From the NCBI GenBank assembly GCA_003235365.1, contig QJWJ01000487.1:1-42655 (forward strand): a DNA stretch of 42,655 nt. The letters run 5' to 3'. This DNA is from Deltaproteobacteria bacterium (GTDB lineage: Bacteria > Myxococcota_A > Polyangia > Polyangiales > Polyangiaceae). The translations under genes were made by a program, and so were the position numbers. The first letter of the stretch is position 1; every line of letters starts with the position of its first letter. The notes beneath the pieces are model-generated. The model saw nothing but the letters and a program-made list of their open reading frames with translations, was not told the DNA's origin and searched no databases. Below, in pieces: positions 24,321-32,543 of the stretch.

Positions 24321-26609
24321 ATGACGAGTGTGAGCAGGCGAAGCCAGGGCGTGCGACGTAAAACGGTTCGGTTGGGCCAATTGGTGGAGTCGATCCAGTG
24401 CGTTTCGGTTCGCTGCACTCGGCGTCGGTGGACCCCGCGGTTCTTCGTAGGCGTGGCCGTGTCGCTTCATCTGCTGGCCTGCGACGGCGATGGGGCATCC
24501 AGTGGCCAGGCGAATCCCGGTGGCGTCGGAGGGGCAGCGGGCTTGCTCGTGCGGGAAGGCGGCGCACCCACGGCAACGGGCGAAGGCGCTGACGCCGATT
24601 CTGGACCGTCGAGTGAAACAGACCCGGTGCGGCGCGGTGAAACGGACAAGGCGTCGGGATCCGGTGGGAGCTCGCCTGACGGAAGCGGCGCCCCGTCCAA
24701 TCCTGCGATCGGGGGCGACGATGGGGCACCCGGATCGGCAGGCATGCCTGCCTCCAGTGCCTCGAGCACCGCTGATTCGGGCGGCGGTGGCGGGATGTCG
24801 GGGACGGCGGGCACGTCCAGCGCCGGCGGCGCGCCAGGCACTGTCGACATGGGGGCGGGGGGCACTGCATCCGGCAGCGGTGGCGCCTCCAGCGCCGGCG
24901 GCACTTCGAGTGACGTGAACCTCAGCGGGCTCGACCTGCGCTGGGGCATGTGTGCCGACGACGGTGATCGCAGCTGCTACGGCATCGACCAACGGATCCA
25001 GCTGATCTGCTTCGACTACACTCCCGAAGTGTACGGAGTGTGTGAGCCCGATGAACGGTGTGACACCCGCGAAGAGAATCTCGGCAACTGCGCAAAGATG
25101 CTGCCTGAGTGCGTCGGGCAAGACGCGTATTTCGGTTTGTGTGACGGGAGCACCTACTTCGAATGCGGGGTCAACAAGATCACTCGCGCCTACGAAGAGG
25201 CGTGCACCGATCGTTGCGTGGTTCGGGAAGGCGGCGCAGACTGCATTCACGCGGGGTGTGGCAATGGAACCCTGGACCCCGGCGAAGCCTGCGACGATGG
25301 CAACAACGACAATGGCGACGGCTGCACGGCGACGTGCCAGTGGGGGCCGCCGCTCGGCGACGTGCAACCCGGGAATGACTTCGGTTCGTCCGTCGCGATG
25401 GATGGAGATCGCATTGCCATCAGCGGCACCGTTTACCTGGAAGGGACCGGGGCGCGTCAGTCCATCTACGTCTTCAAGCGCAACGGGATCGCCTGGGAGG
25501 TGGAGGATCGAATCCTGCTGGACGACGACCCCGGGCTCGAAGGGGCGCGTATCAAGCCCGAGGACGCTCTCGCCATTTCTGGCGATACCTTGGCTTTTGG
25601 GGGCAGCGTCGTCGGAGACGGGCAAGACTCCGCGTTCATCTTGCGCCGGCAGGGGACCGAGTGGACCTTCGAAGCGCGGGTGACCGCGATGCTCGCCGAC
25701 TCGGAAGCTGACGAGACGGGGGGGTTCGCACTCGCGCTCGATCTCGACGGTGACGTCCTGGCTGTGGGCGCCGGTGGAGATGCGGACCAAGGTTCGTTTG
25801 CCGGAGCCGTGTACGTGTACCGACGAACGGGCACCAGTTGGGCGCCCGAGGGCAAGCTGTACGCACAGCTCCCCGATGGAACTCTCGACGCAGAGGCGAG
25901 CGACGGGTTCGGAGACGCCATTGCCGTCTCCGGTGAGCGAATCGTCGTGGGCGCGCTCGGCGACGACGACGTCGGCTCCTACACCGGAGCCGCCTACGTC
26001 TACTCGGGATCCGAGGGCACCTGGCAGCCGGAGGCCAAGCTACTCGGTGCGGGCTCCAGCGATGCCGAAGAAGGGGCTCAGTGCGGTTCGGGGGTAGACA
26101 TCCAGGGCGATACGCTGGTCGTGGGTTGTCGCTACGCGCAGGAAGTCGAGCTGGACGTCGGTGCACGCGAGCTGGGCAACTACGCCGGAACGGCATACGT
26201 CTTTCGTCGGGTAAACGGAGCGTGGCAGCGGCAGGCGCTTCTCCTCCCATTGCCGGGGACCAGGCCGGAGGACGACAAGTCGATCGCGACGTTCGGTCAG
26301 AGGGTGGCCATCTCCGACAGCGAGGATCTGATCGCGGTCGGTAGTCCGCGAGACAAGATCGAGCGCGGACGCGTCGGCTCGGCGCACGTGTTTCGCTTGG
26401 TGTCAGGGACGTGGGGCTCAGCGCAAAAGCTGGTTCCCGAAGCGCCCCGCGGCGTCGGGATTGGCGAAGGTTATGGCAAGACCTTGGCCGTGTCGGGCCA
26501 AAGTGTCCTCGTGGGCGGAAGCGGCACTTCGACGGGCCGAGCGTACCTGTACCAGCTGACCGCCGAGGGGTGGCAAGAGCGGCTTCGTCTTCTCGCTGTC
26601 GTCCCGTGA
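24321..26609 (+). CDS. FG-GAP propeller lipoprotein with DUF4215 motif
   Basis: A 762-residue lipoprotein. The ATG at 24321 has GAAGGGA upstream; the signal is unusually long, with lipobox HLLAC at Cys54, so the true start could be a later GTG. A Gly/Ser/Ala-rich linker of about 145 residues follows, then a Cys-rich section (WGMCADDGDRSCYGID, CVGQDAYFGLCDGSTYFECG). A DUF4215 signature (CGNGTLDPGEACDDGNN, DGDGC-type end) sits near residue 313. The C-terminal half has seven FG-GAP units, for example FGSSVAMDGDRIAISG, FGDAIAVSGERIVVGA, SGVDIQGDTLVVG and YGKTLAVSGQSVLVGG, enough for a seven-bladed integrin-alpha-like propeller. A surface binding role is likely. Confidence 0.88.
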   Translation: MTSVSRRSQGVRRKTVRLGQLVESIQCVSVRCTRRRWTPRFFVGVAVSLHLLACDGDGASSGQANPGGVGGAAGLLVREGGAPTATGEGADADSGPSSETDPVRRGETDKASGSGGSSPDGSGAPSNPAIGGDDGAPGSAGMPASSASSTADSGGGGGMSGTAGTSSAGGAPGTVDMGAGGTASGSGGASSAGGTSSDVNLSGLDLRWGMCADDGDRSCYGIDQRIQLICFDYTPEVYGVCEPDERCDTREENLGNCAKMLPECVGQDAYFGLCDGSTYFECGVNKITRAYEEACTDRCVVREGGADCIHAGCGNGTLDPGEACDDGNNDNGDGCTATCQWGPPLGDVQPGNDFGSSVAMDGDRIAISGTVYLEGTGARQSIYVFKRNGIAWEVEDRILLDDDPGLEGARIKPEDALAISGDTLAFGGSVVGDGQDSAFILRRQGTEWTFEARVTAMLADSEADETGGFALALDLDGDVLAVGAGGDADQGSFAGAVYVYRRTGTSWAPEGKLYAQLPDGTLDAEASDGFGDAIAVSGERIVVGALGDDDVGSYTGAAYVYSGSEGTWQPEAKLLGAGSSDAEEGAQCGSGVDIQGDTLVVGCRYAQEVELDVGARELGNYAGTAYVFRRVNGAWQRQALLLPLPGTRPEDDKSIATFGQRVAISDSEDLIAVGSPRDKIERGRVGSAHVFRLVSGTWGSAQKLVPEAPRGVGIGEGYGKTLAVSGQSVLVGGSGTSTGRAYLYQLTAEGWQERLRLLAVVP

Positions 26610-26669
26610 TCGGCGCGCTGCGCGAACAAGCGACCGCGGCGTGGTTTTTGACCGGGGACTATCGAACCG

Positions 26670-26699
26670 GAAGCATTCCGTAGACTTCCGGAATGCTTC
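26670..26699 (+). terminator. Perfect 11-bp hairpin after FG-GAP gene
   Basis: GAAGCATTCCG and CGGAATGCTTC pair perfectly around an 8-nt loop, 61 bp past the stop codon. There is no T-run. The right arm runs directly into the 21-bp repeat array, whose unit also contains GCTTCG. Confidence 0.55.
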
Positions 26700-26924
26700 G
26701 TGCACTTTCGCGAAGCTTCGTGCAGGTGGCGGCGAGCTTCGTGCAGGCGGCGGCGAGCTTCGTGCACGCCGTTCAAAGCCTCGTGCACGGCCGACGAAGC
26801 GCTGTGCGCGGAGCAGGTAGCGTCGGGTCCAGAAGAGGAGACGCCGTGCGCAACCGCGCAAGCGTCGTGTACGGCGCGGCGAGCTTCGTGCACTGCGAAT
26901 GAAGCGTCGTGCTCGCGCACCGGG
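26694..26924. repeat. 21-bp period imperfect repeat array, about 11 units
   Basis: The core GCTTCGTGCA and variants (GCCTCGTGCA, GCGTCGTGTA, GCTGTGCG) begin at 26695, 26715, 26736, 26757, 26778, 26799, 26820, 26841, 26862, 26883 and 26904. Spacing is 21 bp throughout except the first (20). Central units are the most decayed. Translated, the array gives a seven-residue repeat on either strand (SFVQAAA-like on plus, VHEARRA-like on minus). Confidence 0.85.
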
Positions 26925-27070
26925 CTCACTTGGGGCCCTGGGGTGCTCGCGCGAGCCGCGGAGGCGTGTCGTCGTCGCCCCACGGAGGTCGGATGACGCG
27001 CGGGCTGGCTTCGCGCGCACAGCGCGTGTGGCTACTCACCTGGAACGGTGATTTCTGGCGAAGTTCGCGC

Positions 27071-27091
27071 GGCCCCATTTGGGTGAGGGCC
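27071..27091. other. TGGGTGA-loop hairpin, second copy
   Basis: GGCCC and GGGCC flank a loop ending TTTGGGTGA. Stem and loop closely match the hairpin at 10045-10064. Both lie between convergent genes. Confidence 0.35.
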
Positions 27092-27180
27092 TCGGACGCG
27101 CCACGCGCAGTATCGAGCCGACGCCTACACGTTTCACGCGAGCCGCCTAGAGACCGATCAGCTTGCCAGTGCACGGAATT

Positions 27181-27225
27181 GCCCCGAAAACTAGCCCCTG
27201 CTTGGGTGAGGGCGTTTTTCGGGGC
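27181..27225. terminator. Two-tier hairpin containing third TGGGTGA loop
   Basis: Outer arms GCCCCGAAAA and TTTTCGGGGC pair perfectly over 10 bp. Nested inside, GCCC (27194) and GGGC (27210) enclose CTGCTTGGGTGA. The outer stem has A/T-rich inner ends, giving a T-run on the plus strand. It may be a terminator or part of a small structured RNA. Confidence 0.45.
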
Positions 27226-27242
27226 CACGTTCGGTCACTCTT

Positions 27243-27274
27243 GCTCGCTGCTCGCTGCTCGCTGCTCGCTGCTC
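27243..27274. repeat. 7-bp tandem repeat GCTCGCT, about 4.6 copies
   Basis: Four perfect GCTCGCT units and a partial fifth lie in non-coding DNA. The 7-bp unit makes it a candidate slippage tract, though no gene crosses it. Confidence 0.85.
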
Positions 27275-27291
27275 TAGGTAGTTGATTTGTC

Positions 27292-27314
27292 GCGGCAATC
27301 AACCTGATTGCCGC
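27292..27314 (-). terminator. Perfect 9-bp hairpin after LysM peptidase gene
   Basis: GCGGCAATC and GATTGCCGC pair perfectly around a 5-nt loop, ending 8 bp beyond the stop of the minus-strand gene at 27323. No strong T-run. Position and symmetry make it the likely 3' end of that transcript. Confidence 0.65.
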
Positions 27315-27322
27315 TCCTAGGG

Positions 27323-28636
27323 CTAATCGCGCGTGGAAGCGGCACCGCGACGGGTGGCCGAACCTAGGTGGTGTGAATCCAAGCGCGCGACCACGCTGCG
27401 GGACGGGTTGGAACCGTAACTCCGCTTGGTGGCCTTGGCGGCGATCACGTTCGCTGGTGCTCGCTCACCGGTGTTGCTCTTGTGCACGTAGCGGGGCGCT
27501 TGCCCAGGCCCCGACACGTCGACCCAATACATTCGACTGGAACGGGCGTCCATGTGCACGTGGGTGGTATTCGGGTAATACCCGACGCCGGTATTTGGCA
27601 ACGTCAGCAGGAAGTCGACGATTGCCGTGTTGGGCACCCCCGGGATGCTGAAGTCCAGGGCGCGACCGGCGCGGTGCTTGGAGTGGCGCGCGTAAGAGCG
27701 TTGTCGGTACCCACTCACGACTCGGATGGGACGTCCGCCGAACTCGTCACTGACGGTGACGATGAGCTGATACAGCCGCGGGTGGAGTGCCACCTGCCTC
27801 TTGTTGCCCGTCTCCCACGACGCGAGCAGGGATTGGATGTGTTTGCGCGCGTCGGGCAAGAGCTTCCCCCGCTCGTCCAGCACGCGCCCCGACCAATTGC
27901 CGCCCATGGTCGTCAGTGTGACCTTGCCGCGTTCGAACTTTTTGCGAGCGTATTTGCTCCACGGCTTGGGCCGAGTCAGGTGGGCGTTCAGATCGGTGAT
28001 GGGGATCTTCAGACGTTGCCCGACGCGGATCAGTGACGCGTCACGCAGCCCGTTGATTCGACAGAGCTCTTTCGTCGTCACGGAGTAGTGCGCGGCAATG
28101 GTGGACAGCACTTCGTTGCGCCGCACGTCGTGGGGGTAATACTCGACGTTCGGCGGCGCGGGCGAACTCTCGACCGGCTTCGCTGGGAGATCACGGCGCG
28201 ACGCTCGACCGTCGACCAAGTCGGCGGTGCTGGACTGAGCGCGCGAGCCTCCGGCGATGATCACCTGTTGCCCTACTTTCAGCACGCTTTGCTCGTTCAG
28301 ATCGTTGTGTCGAAGCAGTTCGCCGAGCTCCACGCCGTAGCGTTCGGCGATGGTTCCCAAGGCGTCTCCGGGCTTCACCTCATAGGCGGTGGGGAGCAGC
28401 AAGACTTGACCGGGCCGGATCGTGTCCCCGGGGATCGAGTTCACCTTGCGTAACAGTGCCAGGGGGACGCCCTGTCGTTCGGCAATCACCCCCAACACGT
28501 CGCCGGGCTTGACGGTGTACGTCGCGCGCTGCTCGATGGGCGGCCGCGCCTGGCCCGCCTGAGCTGGTTCGTGAACGAAAAGGCCAACAAGAACCGCGGC
28601 AAGGCACCACTTGCTGAAGCAACCCGAGCGCAACAT
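27323..28636 (-). CDS. Triple-LysM, M15/DUF882-like peptidoglycan peptidase
   Basis: A 437-residue secreted cell-wall enzyme. The signal peptide ends near PAQA (residue 27). Three LysM modules follow: about 39-82 (YTVKPGDVLGVIAERQGV), 85-127 (YEVKPGDALGTIAERYGV) and 167-211 (NEVLSTIAAHYSV). The third departs most from consensus. The catalytic domain is of the M15-related DUF882/YcbK kind: SGYRQRSYARHSKHRAGRALDF supplies His321 and Asp328 (HxxGxxxD), and THVHMD supplies His361, together a plausible zinc site. Related enzymes cut peptide bonds in peptidoglycan cross-links. The basic C-terminal tail of about 60 residues is unassigned. AAGG lies close upstream of the ATG. It is not obviously linked to its neighbours. 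Confidence 0.88.
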   Translation of the reverse strand: MLRSGCFSKWCLAAVLVGLFVHEPAQAGQARPPIEQRATYTVKPGDVLGVIAERQGVPLALLRKVNSIPGDTIRPGQVLLLPTAYEVKPGDALGTIAERYGVELGELLRHNDLNEQSVLKVGQQVIIAGGSRAQSSTADLVDGRASRRDLPAKPVESSPAPPNVEYYPHDVRRNEVLSTIAAHYSVTTKELCRINGLRDASLIRVGQRLKIPITDLNAHLTRPKPWSKYARKKFERGKVTLTTMGGNWSGRVLDERGKLLPDARKHIQSLLASWETGNKRQVALHPRLYQLIVTVSDEFGGRPIRVVSGYRQRSYARHSKHRAGRALDFSIPGVPNTAIVDFLLTLPNTGVGYYPNTTHVHMDARSSRMYWVDVSGPGQAPRYVHKSNTGERAPANVIAAKATKRSYGSNPSRSVVARLDSHHLGSATRRGAASTRD

Positions 28637-28778
28637 GCCTTGGCCCTACGCCACGACGGCTGATGTGGGCAAAAAACGTACACGAGTGGCCGCCGAGCGC
28701 CCGCCTGCGCGGCCGGGCGTCAGATTTCTCGGCATTCGGCCGCGACGGCCAAACGCTCGCCCTGCGCTTGTTCACGTT

Positions 28779-31058
28779 CTACAGCCATTGTTCCCATCGA
28801 ACGCTGAACGTCGTGCCGCGTGCCGGAATGTCCAGTCCTCCAGTTCCAGGTTCGATGCTGTCACCGAGGGGGATCGAGGCGCCCACGCTGATTTCGCTTG
28901 GTCGTGGACCGGAGAGCAAGAATAGCTTGTGTGTCGTGACGTACGGCCGCAATAGCGCGTATGAGCCGAGGGTGTACGTTGCGTTGAAATCGTTCCCTTG
29001 GAACAGCTCATTGTTCTGCAACGAGGCGCGTCGCGGTCCGACGAGTACGGCTTCGAGATTGAAGTTGAGGAAGTGAGGCGCGAGGAGGTAGCTTGCTCCC
29101 AGCTGTGCAGACAGATCGGGAAACCGGCCATGTCTGAAAAGGTCGTTGGCGGGTTCGAGGTCCCAGCTCGCCATGGGTTCGACGAAGCGGCGCTGGGGGC
29201 GGATCTCGGAATCGAGAATCGTGTTGACGCCGCCATACACGCGGAGATCTGCGGTCCAGCGCTGGGAGTACGACAGCTCGACCCCCGTAAAGCGTGCCTG
29301 TGCGTTTCGGGTTTCCGCTGCGGTGCGTCCGCGCAGGGCCACGAGTAGGTCTTCGATTCGCGTGTGATAGAACCCAAGTTCCAGATGGCCGTTGGTACCG
29401 AGTTTACGACCCAGTATCATCTCCCAGGTGTCGGCTGTCTGGGAGCTGAGGGTCGGGTCCCCCGGTTTCAGGTCCACGCTACTCATGGGTGGTGAGTACA
29501 GCAGATTGGGTGCCGGCGGCTTGAACGACGAGCCGTAGAGCAACTTGCCGTAGCCGACTTCGGGGATCTGGCCAACGGCAGCGATGCGCGAGGAGAGATT
29601 CGCTCCACGCGACGGGTCCACGCCGATTCCCAGCGAGCCGACGCAGTTTTGCGCGCCTCTGCGGCACCCCACTCGATTGTTCAGGTCGAGGCGTGCTCCA
29701 GCCACGATTGTGAGCTCGTCCACTGGAGAGACCAGTAGCTGTACGTTGGGTCCGAGATTGATGAAGCTCTGAGTGAGCGCAGGCTGCCCATTCTGCTCAC
29801 GGCTCGGGGCGCGATCGATCCTGGTGCCTGTCCGATCGTCTCGCCAGTCGAGTTGCAGGAGGTGCTCGTAGTCGGCGCTGTAGTCGAGCCCCGCCGTGAA
29901 TTCGTGGAACGTTCCGCGGTGGCGAGCGAAGAGTCGCATCGAGCTCGCCCAGGACTCGAAGCTGCGTTCCGCGTGAGTCTCTGACACGAACGGGTCGATA
30001 TGGCGATCAGCGCTGGCCGGTTCGGCGTGGTGAAGAGCCCAATGCGCTTCCAGACTCAATCCGTTTGGCAGAGACTGCGCCCGATAAGAGAGCCAAAGCG
30101 TGCTCGCATTGACCGCGTACCGCAAGTCGTGGGCGAGTGGTGAGTACTGCAAGAACGGCGCGGGTCGATCCAGGTATTGCCAACTACCGCTGAGCGACAG
30201 GGTCTGGTTCTGATCGAATCGATAACGCACTTCTCCGAATGCGCTGGCCGTCGTGGAGTGGGCCTCGCGCGTCTCCAGGCCGAGAGTGGACAGTCGTCGA
30301 CGAGTGAGCGCGTCCCAACCCGGCGATGGGTAACCAACCGGGTCATCGGAGCGGATGTCGGCAGCGCCCGGCACTTCGAGCCCCGAAGCGTCATCCTCGT
30401 CGACCTGAACGGCGATCACGTAGCTCACTGGCGAGAGGTCTCGCGCATCGAACAACGCGAGAGTGCCGTTGGGCACGGTAGGATTCTTGGCTCTGGCTCT
30501 GGCTCGGACGCTGGCGCTGCTAGCGGGGGCCCCAGCCGTGATGTGAGTTGGGTCGGCGGTGATCACGTTGACGACCGCTAGGAAAGCGTTGGCACCGTAG
30601 ACGGCTGCCCCTGGGCCTCGGACGATTTCGATCCTCTCGACGGCTTCCAGCGGGATGAGTTCTGTGCCCAGGAAGTTTGCGCTGATCGGCATGAACGACA
30701 CCGGCTGCCCATTGAACATCAGCTTGATGGTTTCGTTGGGAGATTCCTGGTGAGCGTATACTCCACGCACGCCGAGGTGCTCGAAAGTCAGGTCATCCAG
30801 TATCGTGAAGCCGGGCACGACGCGCAGCGCGTCAGCGACACTCTCATAGCCCCTTTCGCGGATGTCGTCGCGTGTGATGACGTAGACGGAGGCTGGCGTT
30901 TGCTCTGTTGGTAGTGCACTGCGTGTTGCGGAAGAAAATGGCGTCTCGAGCAGTTCGACGAGGCTGAGCTCTGGCTCGGCGCAGGCCCAACCCGTGAGTG
31001 TCAGCACCGAGGAAGCCAAGAGTGTTGCAGCGGCCCGCGCGGAACACCGTTGCAACAT
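28779..31058 (-). CDS. TonB-dependent outer-membrane receptor
   Basis: A 759-residue outer-membrane receptor (ATG at 31058, with a GTG one codon upstream; GGGGA precedes both). After the signal peptide, LSLVELLETPFSSATRSALPTEQTPASVYVIT resembles the N-terminus of the LSLEELL subgroup. The plug (about 55-165) has ITRDDIRERGYESVADALRVVPGF, GVRG and EIVRGPGAAVYGANAFLAVVNVIT. The rest alternates hydrophobic strands as in a 22-strand barrel. It would import a scarce ligand using TonB energy; the ligand is unknown. Its start is 216 bp from the divergent sensory operon (31275-36249), so it may be both its target and its ligand source. No TonB/ExbBD gene lies in the window. Confidence 0.9.
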   Translation of the reverse strand: MLQRCSARAAATLLASSVLTLTGWACAEPELSLVELLETPFSSATRSALPTEQTPASVYVITRDDIRERGYESVADALRVVPGFTILDDLTFEHLGVRGVYAHQESPNETIKLMFNGQPVSFMPISANFLGTELIPLEAVERIEIVRGPGAAVYGANAFLAVVNVITADPTHITAGAPASSASVRARARAKNPTVPNGTLALFDARDLSPVSYVIAVQVDEDDASGLEVPGAADIRSDDPVGYPSPGWDALTRRRLSTLGLETREAHSTTASAFGEVRYRFDQNQTLSLSGSWQYLDRPAPFLQYSPLAHDLRYAVNASTLWLSYRAQSLPNGLSLEAHWALHHAEPASADRHIDPFVSETHAERSFESWASSMRLFARHRGTFHEFTAGLDYSADYEHLLQLDWRDDRTGTRIDRAPSREQNGQPALTQSFINLGPNVQLLVSPVDELTIVAGARLDLNNRVGCRRGAQNCVGSLGIGVDPSRGANLSSRIAAVGQIPEVGYGKLLYGSSFKPPAPNLLYSPPMSSVDLKPGDPTLSSQTADTWEMILGRKLGTNGHLELGFYHTRIEDLLVALRGRTAAETRNAQARFTGVELSYSQRWTADLRVYGGVNTILDSEIRPQRRFVEPMASWDLEPANDLFRHGRFPDLSAQLGASYLLAPHFLNFNLEAVLVGPRRASLQNNELFQGNDFNATYTLGSYALLRPYVTTHKLFLLSGPRPSEISVGASIPLGDSIEPGTGGLDIPARGTTFSVRWEQWL

Positions 31059-31234
31059 CACGATTGGCCATCCCCGTTCTGCCCGGGCTGCACACGAAGC
31101 GGCAACTGCGGCTGACGCGGGCGCGCCGCTCGCGGACGAGGGCCTTTTTGGGTTGCGCTGTTCATGCTCCCGCGCGGGATGGTAATGGGCTTGGACCCGG
31201 GCGCCGCCCCCTGGCGAGCCCGGTCGGAATCGTG

Positions 31235-31248
31235 TACTGTCGCGGCGG
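31235..31248 (+). promoter_or_regulatory. Shared 14-mer TACTGTCGCGGCGG upstream of binding-protein gene
   Basis: This 14-mer occurs again at 39726-39739. Both copies lie 22-26 bp before a lipoprotein start on the same strand. TACTGT could be a -10 hexamer, but no good -35 was seen at either site. Confidence 0.35.
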
Positions 31249-31274
31249 GATTATCAAGGAGGAGGCTCACGACG

Positions 31275-32543
31275 ATGCGTCGGGCGATTTGGCTTGCGGT
31301 TCCGTATTGCCTGGGAGTGCTGTCGTGCGGCGACGAGGACGGCGCTGCACCGAAAGCGGACGCGGACCGCTGGGAGTCTCGGTTGTGCGAGGGTCGGGCT
31401 GACGGGGAGCTGATGGTCGCGGGGATGTACACCTTCTCGGCGGGGGCGGCTACGGCCGATTCGGTGGAGAAAGCCATCTTGTTGGCGCTGGACACTATCA
31501 ACTCCACAGGGGGAGCACTCGGCCAGGAAGTGGGGCTAATCAGTTGCGATCACGAACTCGACGTGGACCGCGCCAGGGCGCAACTGCGGGAAGTAGCTGA
31601 ACATCCCGGTTTCGTCGGGTTGGTCGGACCAGATACGAGTCAAATGGCCGCGGATCTGGTTCGCGATATCAGGCTCCTGCAGATCGTCGCGATAGGGCCA
31701 TCCCTCGGCGCTCCCAGCATCAGCTTCTTTGCCGACGACGGCTTTCTTTTTCGGACGCGCCCTTCGAACCAGCTCGTTGCCGACATCGCGTCGGCCGTGT
31801 TCTTGGAGCTGGACGCGGACCGGGTGTTTGGCGTCTATCGCGACGACGAGTTCGGGGTGGGCAATCGTGGCGCCTTCGAGAGCGTGCACGTTGGCAATGG
31901 CGGGGCAGTCGGTCACTTTGACTACGATCCCACGACGACCGGATTCGAGGCGCGGGCAGTCGACGCGGCCGTCGACTTCGAACCCGAGGGACTGTACCTG
32001 ATTGGGTTCTCGCAAGATCGCACGGCCGTCCTCAAGCGTGCAGCCGTCGCGCAGTGGCAGGGGCCACCCCCGGAGATACTCGTAGGGGCTGCAGTTGGCT
32101 TCGATCCTGGGGCGGGGGACTTCGTCGAGGGTGTTCGCCTCATCGATGACACGATTATCGACAACCCGAGGACGCGTCGCTTCAAGGAGAGCTATGAGGC
32201 CCGTTGGGGAAGCGAACCCGAACTGTTTAGCGACGACGCTTTCGACGCCACGATGAACCTCGTACTTGCGGCCGAGGTTGCTGGGCGCGCCGGCGACGGT
32301 GAAGCAATTCGCGACGCTCTGCCCCTCACTCATTCGGGCAAGGCAGTGACCAGCGAAGCTTGGGCGGAGGCCCTCGAGCTCATCGCCGCTGAGGGGGAGG
32401 TCAACTATGAGGGGTTGGTGGGACCTCTCGACTTCGATGATAACGGCGACGCTACGGGTGCCACGATGACGGAGTTCATCGTAACGGACGGAAAGCTGGA
32501 AGAGATCCGGTGTTGGGCGGCTGATCTTGGCACCTGTGACTGA
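31275..32543 (+). CDS. LivJ-like (type I periplasmic binding) lipoprotein
   Basis: A 422-residue lipoprotein. The ATG at 31275 has an excellent AAGGAGG site, with lipobox GVLSC at Cys18. The fold is that of branched-chain amino-acid binding proteins (type I PBP): VAGMYTFSAGAATADSVEKAILLALDTINSTGGALGQEVGLISCDHELD, then VGLVGPDTSQMAADLV, YRDDEFGVGNRGAF, and LYLIGFSQDRTAVLKRA. Ligand identity cannot be read. First gene of an operon whose following gene is a histidine kinase; no LivH/M/F/G transporter genes are near. It therefore probably presents ligand to the kinase rather than to a permease. Stop overlaps the kinase start. Confidence 0.88.
   Translation: MRRAIWLAVPYCLGVLSCGDEDGAAPKADADRWESRLCEGRADGELMVAGMYTFSAGAATADSVEKAILLALDTINSTGGALGQEVGLISCDHELDVDRARAQLREVAEHPGFVGLVGPDTSQMAADLVRDIRLLQIVAIGPSLGAPSISFFADDGFLFRTRPSNQLVADIASAVFLELDADRVFGVYRDDEFGVGNRGAFESVHVGNGGAVGHFDYDPTTTGFEARAVDAAVDFEPEGLYLIGFSQDRTAVLKRAAVAQWQGPPPEILVGAAVGFDPGAGDFVEGVRLIDDTIIDNPRTRRFKESYEARWGSEPELFSDDAFDATMNLVLAAEVAGRAGDGEAIRDALPLTHSGKAVTSEAWAEALELIAAEGEVNYEGLVGPLDFDDNGDATGATMTEFIVTDGKLEEIRCWAADLGTCD

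Larger units (their letters stand above)
26610..27322. other. 713-bp convergent intergenic region with repeats and hairpins
   Basis: No convincing gene is seen. The region holds an 11-bp hairpin, a 21-bp periodic array, two TGGGTGA-loop hairpins, a 7-bp tandem repeat and a terminal hairpin, each listed separately. Short open frames cross it on both strands but consist of translated repeat and lack ribosome sites. Confidence 0.6.

Noticed and set aside
24102..25790. 562-codon open frame on the minus strand inside the FG-GAP gene
   Set aside because: Translation is Arg/Ala/His-rich and featureless, while the plus frame has lipobox, DUF4215 and FG-GAP repeats.
26694..26924. CRISPR array
   Set aside because: Units are 21 bp with no distinct repeat and spacer parts, and no cas gene is near.
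26471..26983. Minus-strand frame with HEARR-type repeats
   Set aside because: It is only the translated 21-bp array running into the end of the FG-GAP gene; no ribosome site or signal. The repeat itself is kept as a finding.
29150..29180. GGTTCGAGGTCCC resembling a tRNA T-arm
   Set aside because: Lies within the TonB receptor coding sequence and no acceptor stem or anticodon arm can be folded around it.
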